Under the pieces are notes generated by a model that was given only the letters and a program-made list of their open reading frames with translations, was not told the DNA's origin and ran no database searches. A stretch of DNA of 64,000 nt from Puniceibacterium antarcticum (GTDB lineage: Bacteria; Pseudomonadota; Alphaproteobacteria; Rhodobacterales; Rhodobacteraceae), in assembly GCF_002760615.1 (NCBI RefSeq), contig NZ_AWWI01000060.1:62001-126000 (forward strand), written 5' to 3'. Positions within the stretch are counted from its first letter, which is position 1. Each line of letters begins with the position of its first letter. The translations under genes and the position numbers were made by a program. Shown here piece by piece: positions 24,419-34,233 of this stretch.

Positions 24419-24882
24419 GCCGCTAGCCCTGCATCTGCACCGAGAACCGCATCGAGATTGACAACGCGTATCATCTCTTCATCTACGGCGATTACGCCCT
24501 GGATGCTGTTGCGGGTCGCCTCGGATTTGATATCCGGGGTTTGCTGGATCGTATCGGTATTGACCGACAGGATTTCCGAAACGGATTCCACGAGCAGGCC
24601 GATCGTATTGCCGCCTGCCGCCGCAACAATCACCACATTCCGTTCATTGTCAGGAGTCTTGCCCAGGCCAAAACGTGCGGCAAGGTCGAAGATCGGGATG
24701 ACTGCGCCGCGCAGGTTCATCACACCCAGAACGTCACTTGGTGTATGGGGAAGCGCCGTTACAGGTGCCCAGCGTCGGATTTCACGGATCTGAGTGATTT
24801 CCAGGCAATAGCTCTGACTTCCGGCTGAGAAAGCGACGAACTCAAAGGTCTTGGCTTCGGACGCTTCAGGAGTGGAATGCAT
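24415..24882 (-). CDS. cheW: Chemotaxis coupling protein CheW
   Basis: A 155-residue protein; the ATG at 24882 has aagaggatc upstream and lies inside the cheA 3' end (17-base overlap). It has the standard CheW pattern: FVAFSAGSQSYCLEITQIREIRRW, LPHTPSDVLGVMNLRGAVIPIFDLAARFG, then GLLVESVSEILSV. It bridges receptors and CheA. Confidence 0.95.
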   Translation of the reverse strand: MHSTPEASEAKTFEFVAFSAGSQSYCLEITQIREIRRWAPVTALPHTPSDVLGVMNLRGAVIPIFDLAARFGLGKTPDNERNVVIVAAAGGNTIGLLVESVSEILSVNTDTIQQTPDIKSEATRNSIQGVIAVDEEMIRVVNLDAVLGADAGLAA

Positions 24883-27103
24883 GGTGAAGATCCTCTTGGT
24901 TCGCGATGATGGGCATCGGGGCGACATCGTCTGAGTTGAGCTTGACTAGTTCTTCGGGGTCGAGGATCAGCGCGATCTTGCCATCGCCGAGGATGGTTGC
25001 GGCTGACACACCGGGGATGCGGCCATAGTTGCTCTCTAGGCTCTTGATCACGACCTGCCGCTGATCATGAATGGCGTCGACCCGCAGGGCGTTCAGTTCC
25101 TGCATTTCGGTTTCGACCAGAAGAAGCACGCCGTTTCCGTTGGTGTCGACATTGCGTTGCAGGCCAAGATTCTGGGCAACATCCACGATGGGCACATAGC
25201 GTCCGCGCACTCGAAGAACTTCGCCGTACATACCGATGCGATGCAGATCGCGTGCGTGGGGCGTTATGGTTTCCAGGATCGAGGCAATGGGGATAACCAT
25301 CGTTTCCTGTGCGACGGAAATCACAAATCCATCCATAACAGCCAGAGTCAGCGGAAGAATGATCGTAAAGGTGGTGCCCCTGCCGGGTGTTGATGTGATC
25401 GAAACCCGCCCGCCAAGAGCCTGCACGGCGTTTTTGACAACATCCATCCCGACACCGCGTCCAGACAGGGCGGATACCTCGGCGGCTGTTGAGAAGCCTG
25501 GCAGAAAGAGAAGGTTGTCGATCTCTGTCTCGCTCAGTTCGGCGTCCGGGGCGATCAGGCCTTTCTTTATCGCTGTCTCTAGAATGCGGGGCCGGTTCAA
25601 ACCCGCGCCGTCATCGCCGATTTCGATGAAGACACTGCCAGATCGATGGGCCGCCGACATGCGAATTGTGCCGATCTCGTCCTTGCCCATCGCACGTCTT
25701 TTTTCCGGCGATTCCAGTCCGTGGTCGACCGCGTTGCGCACCATATGCGTGAGCGGATCCGCCAGCCGTTCGATCACGGTTTTGTCCACCTCGGTGGCAT
25801 CGCCCACCGTCACCATGCGGGCGTTCTTTCCTGTGGCATCCGATGCCTCGCGCACGATTCTGGACATGCGCTGGAACAACGGCTTCACAGGTTGTGCGCG
25901 GATGGCCATCACCCCTTCCTGGATATCGCGGGCCAGAAGTTTGTAGGCTTCGAGTTCATTGGTCAGATTTGCCCCGGAGGGCAGGTCCAGTTCCTCGATC
26001 CGCTGAACGATCATCGCCTGGTTGATGATCAGCTCACCTACCGTGTTTATGAGCCGGTCCACCCGGTCGAGATCCACACGCAGTGTAGGTTTTGGGCCGC
26101 GGTGATCGCGATCAGCTGCGGCTGCCGTATTTGCAGGCGCTGAGGCCGCGGAAGACGACGGGGCCGGTTGTTTCACAGGGCCCCGCGCGGGGCGTTCTGG
26201 AGACATTTCTGGCGCTTCAGGGGCGGCGGAGGCTTCGGGTACGTCAGGTGCAGCCTGCGCCTTGGGCTGCTCTGCTTCAATCGTTTCCGATGGGGCCGCC
26301 GACTGCTTTTCCTGCTGTTGCACCTTTATGTCGATGTCACACAGAGAGTCGACGAATTCGAACACCTCGTGGAGCACGGTTTCGCTTTCGCTGGTTTCCA
26401 GCGTCAGTTTCCAGATGATGCCGGGCTCTGCCGGATCGAACGCCGCGAAGGCGGGGATCGCAGAGGTGTCTGCGCTGACAGTCAGGGTGCCGAGTTCTGC
26501 AATGGCATCAAACAGAAGAAGAGGTTCGTGCCCGTTTTCGAACAGAGAGCGCTTTGGCGCAAATCTGATCGCGATCTTGAGCGACGACTGACCATCGGAA
26601 CTATCTGCCGATTCTGAAGAATCTGAGGTATCTTCGATGTCGAGAAGGTCGGGCAGAACCAGCTCTGCGCCAAAATCGAGACCCATTGCGTCGAAGACGA
26701 TTTCCTCTTCCGCATCTTCTGCGCCAAGGTATTTTTGCAGCTCTCCCAGCACGACCGCCTGAGCATCGCGATTGGGGTCTTTGTCATCCCGAGCAGCTTC
26801 GACCAGATTTGCAAGCTGATCGCCGGAGCGCTGAAACAGCTTGAGCAGATCGGGATCGGCCTCGAGCGTATCCGAGCGGACCTTGTCCAGAACGGTTTCG
26901 AAGGTGTGTGCAAAGTGCACAAGTTCATCAAGGCCGAAAGCGCCGGCGCCGCCCTTGATCGAATGTACGGCGCGGAAGACGGCATTGACCGTCTCCTTGC
27001 TATGGTCGGGGTCTTCCATTTCGGCAAGACCTTCGACCAGCGCCTCCAGAAGCTCCTCACATTCCTCGAAGAATGTGTCCCTGATGGACTGTTGACCAGA
27101 CAT
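24866..27103 (-). CDS. cheA: Chemotaxis histidine kinase CheA
   Basis: A 745-residue protein. I take ATG 27103, one base after the cheY stop; an in-frame ATG at 27115 would overlap cheY. Domains in order: Hpt with His47 in AVHSIKGGAGAFG, a second N-terminal domain, a Pro/Ala-rich linker (about 285-345), the dimerisation domain (VDRLINTVGELIINQAMI), the HATPase (VRNAVDHGLES, GDDGAGLN, GRGVGMDVV) and the CheW-like domain (VPIVDVAQNLG). It phosphorylates the CheY proteins and possibly CheB. Confidence 0.95.
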   Translation of the reverse strand: MSGQQSIRDTFFEECEELLEALVEGLAEMEDPDHSKETVNAVFRAVHSIKGGAGAFGLDELVHFAHTFETVLDKVRSDTLEADPDLLKLFQRSGDQLANLVEAARDDKDPNRDAQAVVLGELQKYLGAEDAEEEIVFDAMGLDFGAELVLPDLLDIEDTSDSSESADSSDGQSSLKIAIRFAPKRSLFENGHEPLLLFDAIAELGTLTVSADTSAIPAFAAFDPAEPGIIWKLTLETSESETVLHEVFEFVDSLCDIDIKVQQQEKQSAAPSETIEAEQPKAQAAPDVPEASAAPEAPEMSPERPARGPVKQPAPSSSAASAPANTAAAADRDHRGPKPTLRVDLDRVDRLINTVGELIINQAMIVQRIEELDLPSGANLTNELEAYKLLARDIQEGVMAIRAQPVKPLFQRMSRIVREASDATGKNARMVTVGDATEVDKTVIERLADPLTHMVRNAVDHGLESPEKRRAMGKDEIGTIRMSAAHRSGSVFIEIGDDGAGLNRPRILETAIKKGLIAPDAELSETEIDNLLFLPGFSTAAEVSALSGRGVGMDVVKNAVQALGGRVSITSTPGRGTTFTIILPLTLAVMDGFVISVAQETMVIPIASILETITPHARDLHRIGMYGEVLRVRGRYVPIVDVAQNLGLQRNVDTNGNGVLLLVETEMQELNALRVDAIHDQRQVVIKSLESNYGRIPGVSAATILGDGKIALILDPEELVKLNSDDVAPMPIIANQEDLHHAFHS

Positions 27104-27104
27104 C

Positions 27105-27476
27105 TCAGGCCGCATGCCCAGTCAGGCGCCGCAGCACCGACACAAGAGATGCGTCATCAAACGGTTTGACGATCCATCCGGTTGCCCCGGCATTACGGGC
27201 ACGGGCCTTGAGGTCATCCGAGCTTTCCGTGGTGAGGACAATGATCGGCACACTGGTGCGGTCGCGGTTGCGCAGGGTTTCGATCACGCCATACCCGTCC
27301 ATGTTGGGCATGTTGATGTCGGTGATGACCACATCGGGGTTCACCTCAGCGAATCGCGCAACCCCTTCGACACCGTCACAGGCGGAATGGAATTCAAAGC
27401 CTGCGGTTTCCAGCGAGAGCCGCAAAAGGTTGCGGATCGTGCGAGAATCGTCGATGGCGAGGACTTTAGTGGTCAT
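27105..27476 (-). CDS. cheY: Chemotaxis response regulator CheY (second copy)
   Basis: A 123-residue receiver starting at ATG 27476, overlapping the stop of the upstream STAS gene. LAIDDSRTIRN (acidic pocket), VVITDINMPNMDGYG (phosphoacceptor Asp), VLTTESSDDLK, and GWIVKPF (Lys). It is closer to canonical CheY than the copy at 23142. It lies directly upstream of cheA. Confidence 0.93.
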   Translation of the reverse strand: MTTKVLAIDDSRTIRNLLRLSLETAGFEFHSACDGVEGVARFAEVNPDVVITDINMPNMDGYGVIETLRNRDRTSVPIIVLTTESSDDLKARARNAGATGWIVKPFDDASLVSVLRRLTGHAA

Positions 27477-27760
27477 TGTTGAGCTTCCTTGTCGAAGTGA
27501 TCGGGCGAGAGACCAAGGCGTTCGAGCCCGGACCGGAATGCGGGGGACATATCGATAATCTGAAATTCCAGCCCGTCGATCTGCCACTGCCGTTCGGCAC
27601 TGATCAGTATCTGCAGGCGATAAGCATCGACGCGATGAACATCGCGCACCGAAAGCGTCACAGGTCCCTTTTCGACGCCTTGCAGGAAGGTCATCAAAGG
27701 GTCTTCACCCTGCCGGGGACGCTGCGCGGACAGAGCGTGAAAGTTTATTGTTGTTCCCAT
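27473..27760 (-). CDS. STAS-domain protein heading the che operon
   Basis: A 95-residue protein if ATG 27760 is used (MGTTINFHALSA); an in-frame ATG at 27841 adds 27 residues that do not look like the domain, and neither start has a strong ribosome site. The pattern VTLSVRDVHRVDAYRLQILISAERQWQIDGLEFQIIDMSPAFRSGLERLGL is that of STAS (anti-sigma antagonist-like) domains, which occur at the head of alphaproteobacterial che operons. It lacks the usual Asp-Ser phosphorylation core, so it may work by binding rather than phosphorylation. The promoter should lie between here and 27900. Confidence 0.65.
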   Translation of the reverse strand: MGTTINFHALSAQRPRQGEDPLMTFLQGVEKGPVTLSVRDVHRVDAYRLQILISAERQWQIDGLEFQIIDMSPAFRSGLERLGLSPDHFDKEAQQ

Positions 27761-27900
27761 GACGCAGTTCACACCATTCTCGTGCCAGTTACAGCGCGTC
27801 CCCGGTGCAATATTTCCCGGTTCCGCCACCTGCAAAGTCATACGTGCGGTGTCTTAACAAAGCGTTCCGAGATGCCAGTCCCGACTGGGTTTTGTAAAAA

Positions 27901-29307
27901 TCAACTCTCGTAACGGGTGCGGCCCCGGCGGCTGGTGTCCAGCGGCAGGTTCATGTGCAGCGGCTGATGCGCACGCTGAGCGCAGGCTTGGCGCGGGCAG
28001 ATGTGGCAGTTAATGCCGATCTGGCTATAGAGTCCGGGCCCGTCCATGTTGTAGGGGCGGGCATAGCCTATCCTGTCCGCATGACTGTTTTCGCATCCTA
28101 TGGCGACGACGAGGCGGCGGTCCTGGGTCTGACGGCTGAACACCGGCCGGTCGGTGGTGCGGCTGATGGTGAAGAAGCGCGCCCCGTCGGGCAGTTCTAC
28201 AAATTGCGGCAGGATCAGCCCGGGCACCCGAAAGGCGCCGTGCAAATCCCAGACCGGGCAGGCGCCGCCCTCTTCGGCCAAGGTGAAGTCTGTGGCATTG
28301 AAGCGCTTGGTCACATTCCCCGCTCGATCCACGCGCAGGAAAAAGAACGGCACGCCGCGTGCCCCGTCCCGCTGAAGGGTGGTCAGACGGTGGCAGACCT
28401 GTTCAAAGCTGACCCCAAAGGTGGCGGCGATCCGGTCGATATCGTATTCGGTTTCCTGCGCGAGGGTCAGGACCTCTTCATAGGGCATGAGCAGGGCGGC
28501 GGCGAAATAGTTGGTGAGCTCGACCCGCAGCCGGGCAAGGCCTGCCTCGCTGTCGATACCGCTTTCCTTGGTCAGCCGCTCGACGATTGGGGCCGCCTCG
28601 ACCAGGCCCAGCACATGGGCCAGCTGAAAGATGCGGTTGGTGTGGTCAAGCGCCTCGGACAGGGCGACGCTGTGGTTCTGCTGATCAAAGGCGCGCAGGG
28701 TTTCAGGCATGTCGCTGATGCGGCGCACCTCGGTCTGGATGTTGTGTTCGATCCGCAGGTGGCGTTTGAGAAGCGCATACATATCGTCATGCGGGCCACC
28801 GATCCGGGTGGCGACAGCCTCTGCGGAACGTTCCAGAGCGTCGAAATGATTGCCGTGATCGCGGAAAAAATCGTGAATCTGCGTCTCTGGCGTGCTGAGG
28901 CGCAGATCTGACGCGGCATCCGATCCGGCGAGCCGCTTGACCTGATCCACCACCGAGCGATGTGCCTGATAAAGCTGCACCAGCCGGGCCACCAAACGCG
29001 GCGCATGGTCGACGGCGGCGCGCAATTCTGTCAGGTCCGGCTGTTCCGAGGAAAAGAGCGGATCGCGCATGAGTGCCCGAAGATCGGCCAGTTTGGCGCC
29101 TTCGTTGTCCTGCACGAGGGAGCGGCCGTCGATGCCATAAGCCTCGGTCAGAGCCATCAGAACCTGCACGGAAAGGCTGCGCTGATTGTTTTCCAATAGA
29201 TTTACATACGCGGGACTGATGGACAGGTGCCGGGCCATTTCGGCCTGGGTGTGTCCATACTGACGTCTCAGCTGGCGCAATTGCGGGCCGACTAGGGTTT
29301 TGCTCAT
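27901..29307 (-). CDS. ScfR-like short-chain fatty acyl regulator (XRE + IrrE-type domain)
   Basis: A 468-residue protein. Residues 8-65 are an XRE helix-turn-helix (QLRRQYGHTQAEMARHLSISPAYVNLLENNQR). The middle is the IrrE/ImmA-like region, with a degenerate metal site (VELTNYFAAALLMPYEEVL in place of HExxH). The C-terminus has a Cys cluster (CENSHADR, CHICPRQACAQRA), as in the RamB/ScfR family that senses acyl-CoA status and controls propionate, acetate or related genes. It is divergent from tctC; CATTAC (29316-29321) and GTAATG (29341-29346) form an inverted repeat just before its start and could be an operator. Confidence 0.85.
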   Translation of the reverse strand: MSKTLVGPQLRQLRRQYGHTQAEMARHLSISPAYVNLLENNQRSLSVQVLMALTEAYGIDGRSLVQDNEGAKLADLRALMRDPLFSSEQPDLTELRAAVDHAPRLVARLVQLYQAHRSVVDQVKRLAGSDAASDLRLSTPETQIHDFFRDHGNHFDALERSAEAVATRIGGPHDDMYALLKRHLRIEHNIQTEVRRISDMPETLRAFDQQNHSVALSEALDHTNRIFQLAHVLGLVEAAPIVERLTKESGIDSEAGLARLRVELTNYFAAALLMPYEEVLTLAQETEYDIDRIAATFGVSFEQVCHRLTTLQRDGARGVPFFFLRVDRAGNVTKRFNATDFTLAEEGGACPVWDLHGAFRVPGLILPQFVELPDGARFFTISRTTDRPVFSRQTQDRRLVVAIGCENSHADRIGYARPYNMDGPGLYSQIGINCHICPRQACAQRAHQPLHMNLPLDTSRRGRTRYES

Positions 29308-29472
29308 GATAACAACATTACACTAAATTGGATTGTTGTGGTAATGATTAACACGCTTACTCCTTTTGTCGTGATATTTTCTTACGTCACGATATGTAAA
29401 GTGATGGACTTGTGAGGGGATGCGGAAAAGACCGCACGCATAGAGAGAGTCCGCACAGGAGGAGAAGTTAAC

Positions 29473-30459
29473 ATGAACAACACTTTCACGCGGCGTGTTG
29501 CGCTGGCGGTTGCGGCCTCGGCCGCGTTGATCTCGGCCACGACGACATCCGCGCTGGCTCAGGACTGGAAGCCGATAAAGCCGATCGAGATGGTGATTAT
29601 GGCCGGGCAGGGCGGTGGGGCCGACCGTCTGGCACGGCTGTTCCAGTCGATGATCCAGCGCGAGAATCTGTCGAACATGCCGATCCTGCCGGTGAACAAG
29701 GGGGGCGGATCGGGCGCCGAGGCGCTGCGCTATCTCAAGGACAAGGAAGGGGATGCCTATGTCCTGATGGCGACGCTGAACAGCTATTACACCACGCCTC
29801 TGCGCACCGATATCGGCGTCGATATTGCGGAATTCACGCCGATTGCCCGTATGGCGGTCGACACTTTCGTGCTTTGGGTCAGCGAAGACAGCGGAATCAC
29901 CAATCTGGACGAATATGTCGCCGCCGTGAAAGCGGCCGGCAAAGACTGGAAGATGGGGGGAACCGGCACCGGCGCAGAGGACAGTCTGGTCACGGCGATG
30001 CTGGAAAAGGAATTCGGTCTTGAGATGACCTATGTCCCGTTTGAGGGCGGTGGCGAGGTCGCGAAGTCGCTGATCGGGGGGCATATCGATTCGACGGTGA
30101 ACAATCCGTCCGAACAGATGGGGTTCTACAACGCCGGCAAGGCCATTCCGATTGCCGCCTTCACCCCTGAACGCGTCGCGGCCTTTCCCGAAACCCCCAC
30201 GATGATCGAGCTGGGGCATGATCTGGTCTATGCGATGCAGCGGTCGTTTGTGGCACCCAAGGACATGCCACCTGAAGCCGTCGCCTATTACACCGAGATG
30301 TTCACCAAGCTGAACGCTCTGCCAGATTGGCAGAAATACACGGTGGACGAGGCGCTCGAGGCGGATTTCCTGACTGGCGATGACCTGCAGGCCTATTTCC
30401 TGGAAGAACGTGCCAAACACGAAGCTCTGCTTAAGGCGATGGACGAACAAGCGTCCTGA
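29473..30459 (+). CDS. Tripartite tricarboxylate transporter substrate-binding protein TctC
   Basis: A 328-residue periplasmic protein with an N-terminal signal (RRVALAVAASAALISATTTSALA) and strong ribosome site (aggaggagaag). IEMVIMAGQGGGADRLARLFQ and PVNKGGGSGAEALRYLKDKEGDAYVLM are the ligand-binding signatures of the TctC family. Substrate cannot be read from the sequence. First gene of a five-gene + strand group under the divergent ScfR-like regulator. Confidence 0.9.
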   Translation: MNNTFTRRVALAVAASAALISATTTSALAQDWKPIKPIEMVIMAGQGGGADRLARLFQSMIQRENLSNMPILPVNKGGGSGAEALRYLKDKEGDAYVLMATLNSYYTTPLRTDIGVDIAEFTPIARMAVDTFVLWVSEDSGITNLDEYVAAVKAAGKDWKMGGTGTGAEDSLVTAMLEKEFGLEMTYVPFEGGGEVAKSLIGGHIDSTVNNPSEQMGFYNAGKAIPIAAFTPERVAAFPETPTMIELGHDLVYAMQRSFVAPKDMPPEAVAYYTEMFTKLNALPDWQKYTVDEALEADFLTGDDLQAYFLEERAKHEALLKAMDEQAS

Positions 30460-30544
30460 GCGACACTGAAACGCAAGACCGGGCCGGGGCAACGTCAGCC
30501 CCGGCCTTGAACGTAGAAGACGATGTTCCCGGGGGGAGAATACC

Positions 30545-31033
30545 ATGCTAGCCGCTGACCGTTTGATCGCTGCCGCATTGATGGCGCTGTCTGCCTATTT
30601 CATGTGGCATGCCACCGTGCTGCCTATCGGCTGGAATGGTGAAACCGGCGGGCCGGGGGGCGGAGGGTTTCCGTTCTGGCTGTCGGCGATCATGTTCGCA
30701 GCGGCCTGCGGCATCCTGCTCAAAACCTTTCGCTCTCAGGCGCGGTCCGGCACCTTCTTTGATCTGTCGATGGTCCGTTCGGTTCTGGCGGTGGTCATCG
30801 CGCTGGTTGTCACCATCGCGCTCATGCCGATTGTCGGCACCTATATCGCGCTGCCACTGTTCCTGTTCTGGTATCTGCGGATTTTTGGCCGACACAGCTG
30901 GGCGGTCACCGTGCCGATCACGATTCTGACGCCGGTCTTTCTGTTCTTCTTTTTCGAGGTGACGGTTAAGATCCTGTTACCCAAGGGCTTTACCGAGCCG
31001 CTCTTCTTTCCGCTATACGCATTTTTCTTCTGA
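30545..31033 (+). CDS. Tripartite tricarboxylate transporter small membrane subunit TctB
   Basis: A 162-residue protein with four hydrophobic segments (about 5-22, 38-56, 76-112 in two parts, 118-150), the usual TctB topology. LPIGWNGETGGPGGGGFPFWLSAIMF is a typical N-terminal loop. It lies between tctC and tctA, 12 bases before tctA. Confidence 0.88.
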   Translation: MLAADRLIAAALMALSAYFMWHATVLPIGWNGETGGPGGGGFPFWLSAIMFAAACGILLKTFRSQARSGTFFDLSMVRSVLAVVIALVVTIALMPIVGTYIALPLFLFWYLRIFGRHSWAVTVPITILTPVFLFFFFEVTVKILLPKGFTEPLFFPLYAFFF

Positions 31034-31045
31034 GGAGCCAACGTC

Positions 31046-32563
31046 ATGGAAATGTTTGCACATCTGGCCGACGGTTTTGCCACCTCATTGTCCCCCCTGA
31101 ACATCCTGATCGTCGTGCTGGGTGTGACGGCGGGCCTGTTCATCGGCGCCATGCCTGGGCTGGGGTCGGTTAACGGGGTGGCCATCGTGCTGCCACTTAC
31201 TTTTGTCGTGCCGCCGTCCTCGGCGATCATCCTGCTGGCGGCGATCTATTACGGTGCGATGTACGGGGGGGCGATATCGTCGATCCTGTTGGGAATACCC
31301 GGTGCCTCGACCGCTGTGGCGACGACCTTTGATGGTCGACCCATGGCGCAGCAGGGCAAGGCGGGGCTGGCGCTGATCGCTGCCGCCGTTGCGTCTTTTG
31401 TCGGTGGGACGATCTCTGTCATTCTGTTCACGCTTTTTGCGGCACCTCTGGCCGATATCGCGCTGAAGTTCGGACCAGCCGAGGAATTTGCGCTGGTGCT
31501 GATGGCCTTCACGACCTTTGTGGGCCTGGGGGGGGATGATATCCTCAAGACCATCGTGATGATCTGCCTTGGCCTCGTGCTGTCGACCGTCGGGCTTGAC
31601 CTGATTTCCGGCCAGCCACGGCTGATCTTTTTTGACCAGCCCGGGTTTTATTCCGGCATCAGTTTTCTTGTGCTGGCCATCGGTGTCTACGGGATTGGAG
31701 AGGTGCTTTATACGATCGAAACCTCCAAGACCGCGCCTGCGGTGACGCCCGCCAAGATCACGCTCAAGGAATTGGGTCTGGGCCTGCGCGAGATGAACAA
31801 GCTGTGGAAGACTATGACCATGGGGTCGGTGCTGGGCTTTTTTGTCGGCATGCTGCCTGCGGCGGGGGCGACCCCGGCGGCGCTGATGTCTTATGGCATC
31901 GCGAAAAGCACGTCAAAGACCGGCCGGACCTTTGGCAAGGGCAATATCGAAGGTGTGGTTGCGCCCGAGACGGCCAACAATGCCGCCTCGACCGGATCGC
32001 TGCTGCCGATGCTGACGCTGGGCATTCCGGGATCACCGACCACGGCGCTGCTGCTGGGGGGCATGGTGATGTGGGGGCTGGTGCCCGGACCGATGCTGTT
32101 CATAGAACAGCCGGATTTTGTCTGGGGGCTGATCTCGTCGCTTTACACGGCGAACTTTGCAGCCGTTGCGATCAACATCGCACTGATCCCGCTGTTCGTC
32201 TGGGCGCTGCGGATGCCGTTCACCGTGCTTTGCGCGCTGGTGCTGGTGCTGTGCATCGTAGGGGGCTATGCGCCCAGCCAGAAGATGCACGACGTCTGGC
32301 TGATTGCAGGTTTCGGCGTCGGAGGCTATCTGATGCGCAAGGCGGATTATCCGATGGCGCCGCTGGTGCTGGCCCTTGTGCTGGGGCCGCTGATGGAGAA
32401 AAGTTTCCGTCAGACGCTGATTGCAGAGCGGGGGGATGTCTTTGCCTTTATTGAACGCCCGCTGTCGGGAACGTTCATGGCGCTCGCGCTGCTTTTCTTT
32501 CTGCTGCCGTTGATCAACTATCTGGTCAAAGGCGCAAAGCGTAAAATAGCTCCGGCGGAGTGA
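31046..32563 (+). CDS. Tripartite tricarboxylate transporter large membrane subunit TctA
   Basis: A 505-residue multi-spanning membrane protein. The family signatures are clear: GAMPGLGSVNGVAIVLPLTF near residue 32, LLGIPGASTAVATTFDGRPMAQQGKAG near 78, and the repeat-related AAGATPAALMSYGIAKSTSK and TLGIPGSPTTALLLGGMVMWGL in the second half. It is the secondary-transport channel for the TctC-delivered carboxylate. Confidence 0.93.
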   Translation: MEMFAHLADGFATSLSPLNILIVVLGVTAGLFIGAMPGLGSVNGVAIVLPLTFVVPPSSAIILLAAIYYGAMYGGAISSILLGIPGASTAVATTFDGRPMAQQGKAGLALIAAAVASFVGGTISVILFTLFAAPLADIALKFGPAEEFALVLMAFTTFVGLGGDDILKTIVMICLGLVLSTVGLDLISGQPRLIFFDQPGFYSGISFLVLAIGVYGIGEVLYTIETSKTAPAVTPAKITLKELGLGLREMNKLWKTMTMGSVLGFFVGMLPAAGATPAALMSYGIAKSTSKTGRTFGKGNIEGVVAPETANNAASTGSLLPMLTLGIPGSPTTALLLGGMVMWGLVPGPMLFIEQPDFVWGLISSLYTANFAAVAINIALIPLFVWALRMPFTVLCALVLVLCIVGGYAPSQKMHDVWLIAGFGVGGYLMRKADYPMAPLVLALVLGPLMEKSFRQTLIAERGDVFAFIERPLSGTFMALALLFFLLPLINYLVKGAKRKIAPAE

Positions 32564-32594
32564 CCGGGGACGGGACTAGGGAAGGACTGACCAC

Positions 32595-34121
32595 ATGACG
32601 ATTCTCAAAGATCTGATTGCGCCGCATGACGCAGGCGCACCCGCCATCGGCGCGCCGGGGCGCGACTGGCTGAGCTATGGGGCGCTGCGTGAGCTGACGG
32701 CAGATATCGCCGAGACGCTGCATGGGTTCGGCATCGGGTGCGGTGACCGCGTGGCCATCGTGTTGCCGAACGGGCCGGAAATGGCCACGGCTTTTGTCAC
32801 CATTGCACAGGCGGCGACCACGGCACCGCTGAACCCGGGCTACCGCGAGGATGAATATGTCTTCTACCTAGAGGATCTGAAGGCCAAGGCGCTGGTGGTC
32901 GAAGCCGGCTATGACGGCCCGGCGCTGGGCGCGGGGCAGAAGCTGGGACTGGCAATTCTGCGGGTGAATGTGGCTGGCGATGCGCCTGCGGGGCATTTCA
33001 CGCTGAGCGCAGATGGCACCCCCGAGGGCACTTATGACGCCGCAGCGCCGGGCGCTGATGACGTCGCGCTGATCCTGCACACCTCTGGCACCACGTCGCG
33101 CCCCAAGATCGTGCCATTGCTGCAATCCAACATCGCCGCGTCGGCGCAGAACATCGGTGCGTCGCTTGGCCTTGTCGCGTCTGATCGGTGCCTGAACGTG
33201 ATGCCGCTGTTCCATATCCATGGGTTGCTGGCGGCTGTTTCCGCTTCGCTTGCCGCAGGCGGGTCGATCTGGTGCGCGCCGGGCTTCAATGCGTTGCAGT
33301 TCTTTGCCTGGATGAAAGAGGCACAGCCAAGCTGGTACACCGCCGTGCCGACGATGCATCAGGCGATCCTGTCGCGCGCGCCGCGAAACGCGGATGTGAT
33401 CAGGGATGTGCCGCTGCGCTTCCTGCGCTCCTCGTCAGCCTCGCTGCCCGCGCAGGTCATGGCGCAGCTGAACGAGGTCTTTGGCGCGCCGGTGATCGAG
33501 GCCTATGGCATGACAGAAGCTGCGCATCAGATGTGCTGCAACCCGTTCGACATGCAGAAACCCGGATCGGTCGGCAAGGCAGCGGGGCCTGAGGTGGCCG
33601 TGGCCCATGAGGCTGAGGACCGGATCATCGATGGCACGGGTGAAGTTGTCATCTCGGGCGCCAACGTAACCCCGGGCTACGAAAGCAACCCGGACGCGAA
33701 TGCCAAGAACTTCTTTGAACAAGATGGCAAGCGCTGGTTCCGCACCGGGGATCAGGGCAAGATCGACACCGATGGATTCCTGCATCTGACCGGGCGTCTG
33801 AAAGAGATCATCAACCGGGGCGGTGAAAAGGTATCACCGCTTGAGGTTGACGGGGTGCTGATGGATCACCCGGCGGTTGGTCAGGTCGTGACCTTTGCCC
33901 TGCCGCATCCCAAGCTGGGTGAGGAAGTGGCGGCGGCTGTGGTGCTGAGAGAAGGTATGGAGGCAACAGAGCGCGAGATCCGCGACTTTGCCGCCGAACG
34001 GATGGCCGATTTCAAGGTGCCGCGCAAGGTGATCATCCTGGACGAGATTCCCAAGGGCGCGACCGGCAAGATGCAGCGCATCGGTCTGGCGGAAAAGCTG
34101 GGCCTGGTTGAAGACGCCTGA
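32595..34121 (+). CDS. AMP-forming acyl-CoA ligase (oxalate-CoA ligase-like)
   Basis: A 508-residue protein with ANL motifs: ILHTSGTTSRPKIVPL (P-loop), EAYGMTEAAHQM, WFRTGDQGKIDTDGFLHLTGRLKEIINRGGEKVSP, and the catalytic Lys in KGATGKMQR. Length and pattern resemble the Pcs60/AAE3 group. It starts 31 bases after tctA, so it probably activates the imported acid as a CoA thioester. The substrate is not known; oxalate is only one candidate. Confidence 0.85.
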   Translation: MTILKDLIAPHDAGAPAIGAPGRDWLSYGALRELTADIAETLHGFGIGCGDRVAIVLPNGPEMATAFVTIAQAATTAPLNPGYREDEYVFYLEDLKAKALVVEAGYDGPALGAGQKLGLAILRVNVAGDAPAGHFTLSADGTPEGTYDAAAPGADDVALILHTSGTTSRPKIVPLLQSNIAASAQNIGASLGLVASDRCLNVMPLFHIHGLLAAVSASLAAGGSIWCAPGFNALQFFAWMKEAQPSWYTAVPTMHQAILSRAPRNADVIRDVPLRFLRSSSASLPAQVMAQLNEVFGAPVIEAYGMTEAAHQMCCNPFDMQKPGSVGKAAGPEVAVAHEAEDRIIDGTGEVVISGANVTPGYESNPDANAKNFFEQDGKRWFRTGDQGKIDTDGFLHLTGRLKEIINRGGEKVSPLEVDGVLMDHPAVGQVVTFALPHPKLGEEVAAAVVLREGMEATEREIRDFAAERMADFKVPRKVIILDEIPKGATGKMQRIGLAEKLGLVEDA

Positions 34122-34233
34122 GGGCCTTTTCCGGTGTCTGTCCCTGTGGCAGGCACCGGAATTTTGCGTATTTGAAAAAGAGAAGAAGCAGGGGACGCCC
34201 GGCAGATGACGCCGGGGCGGTGGGTAAGACTGA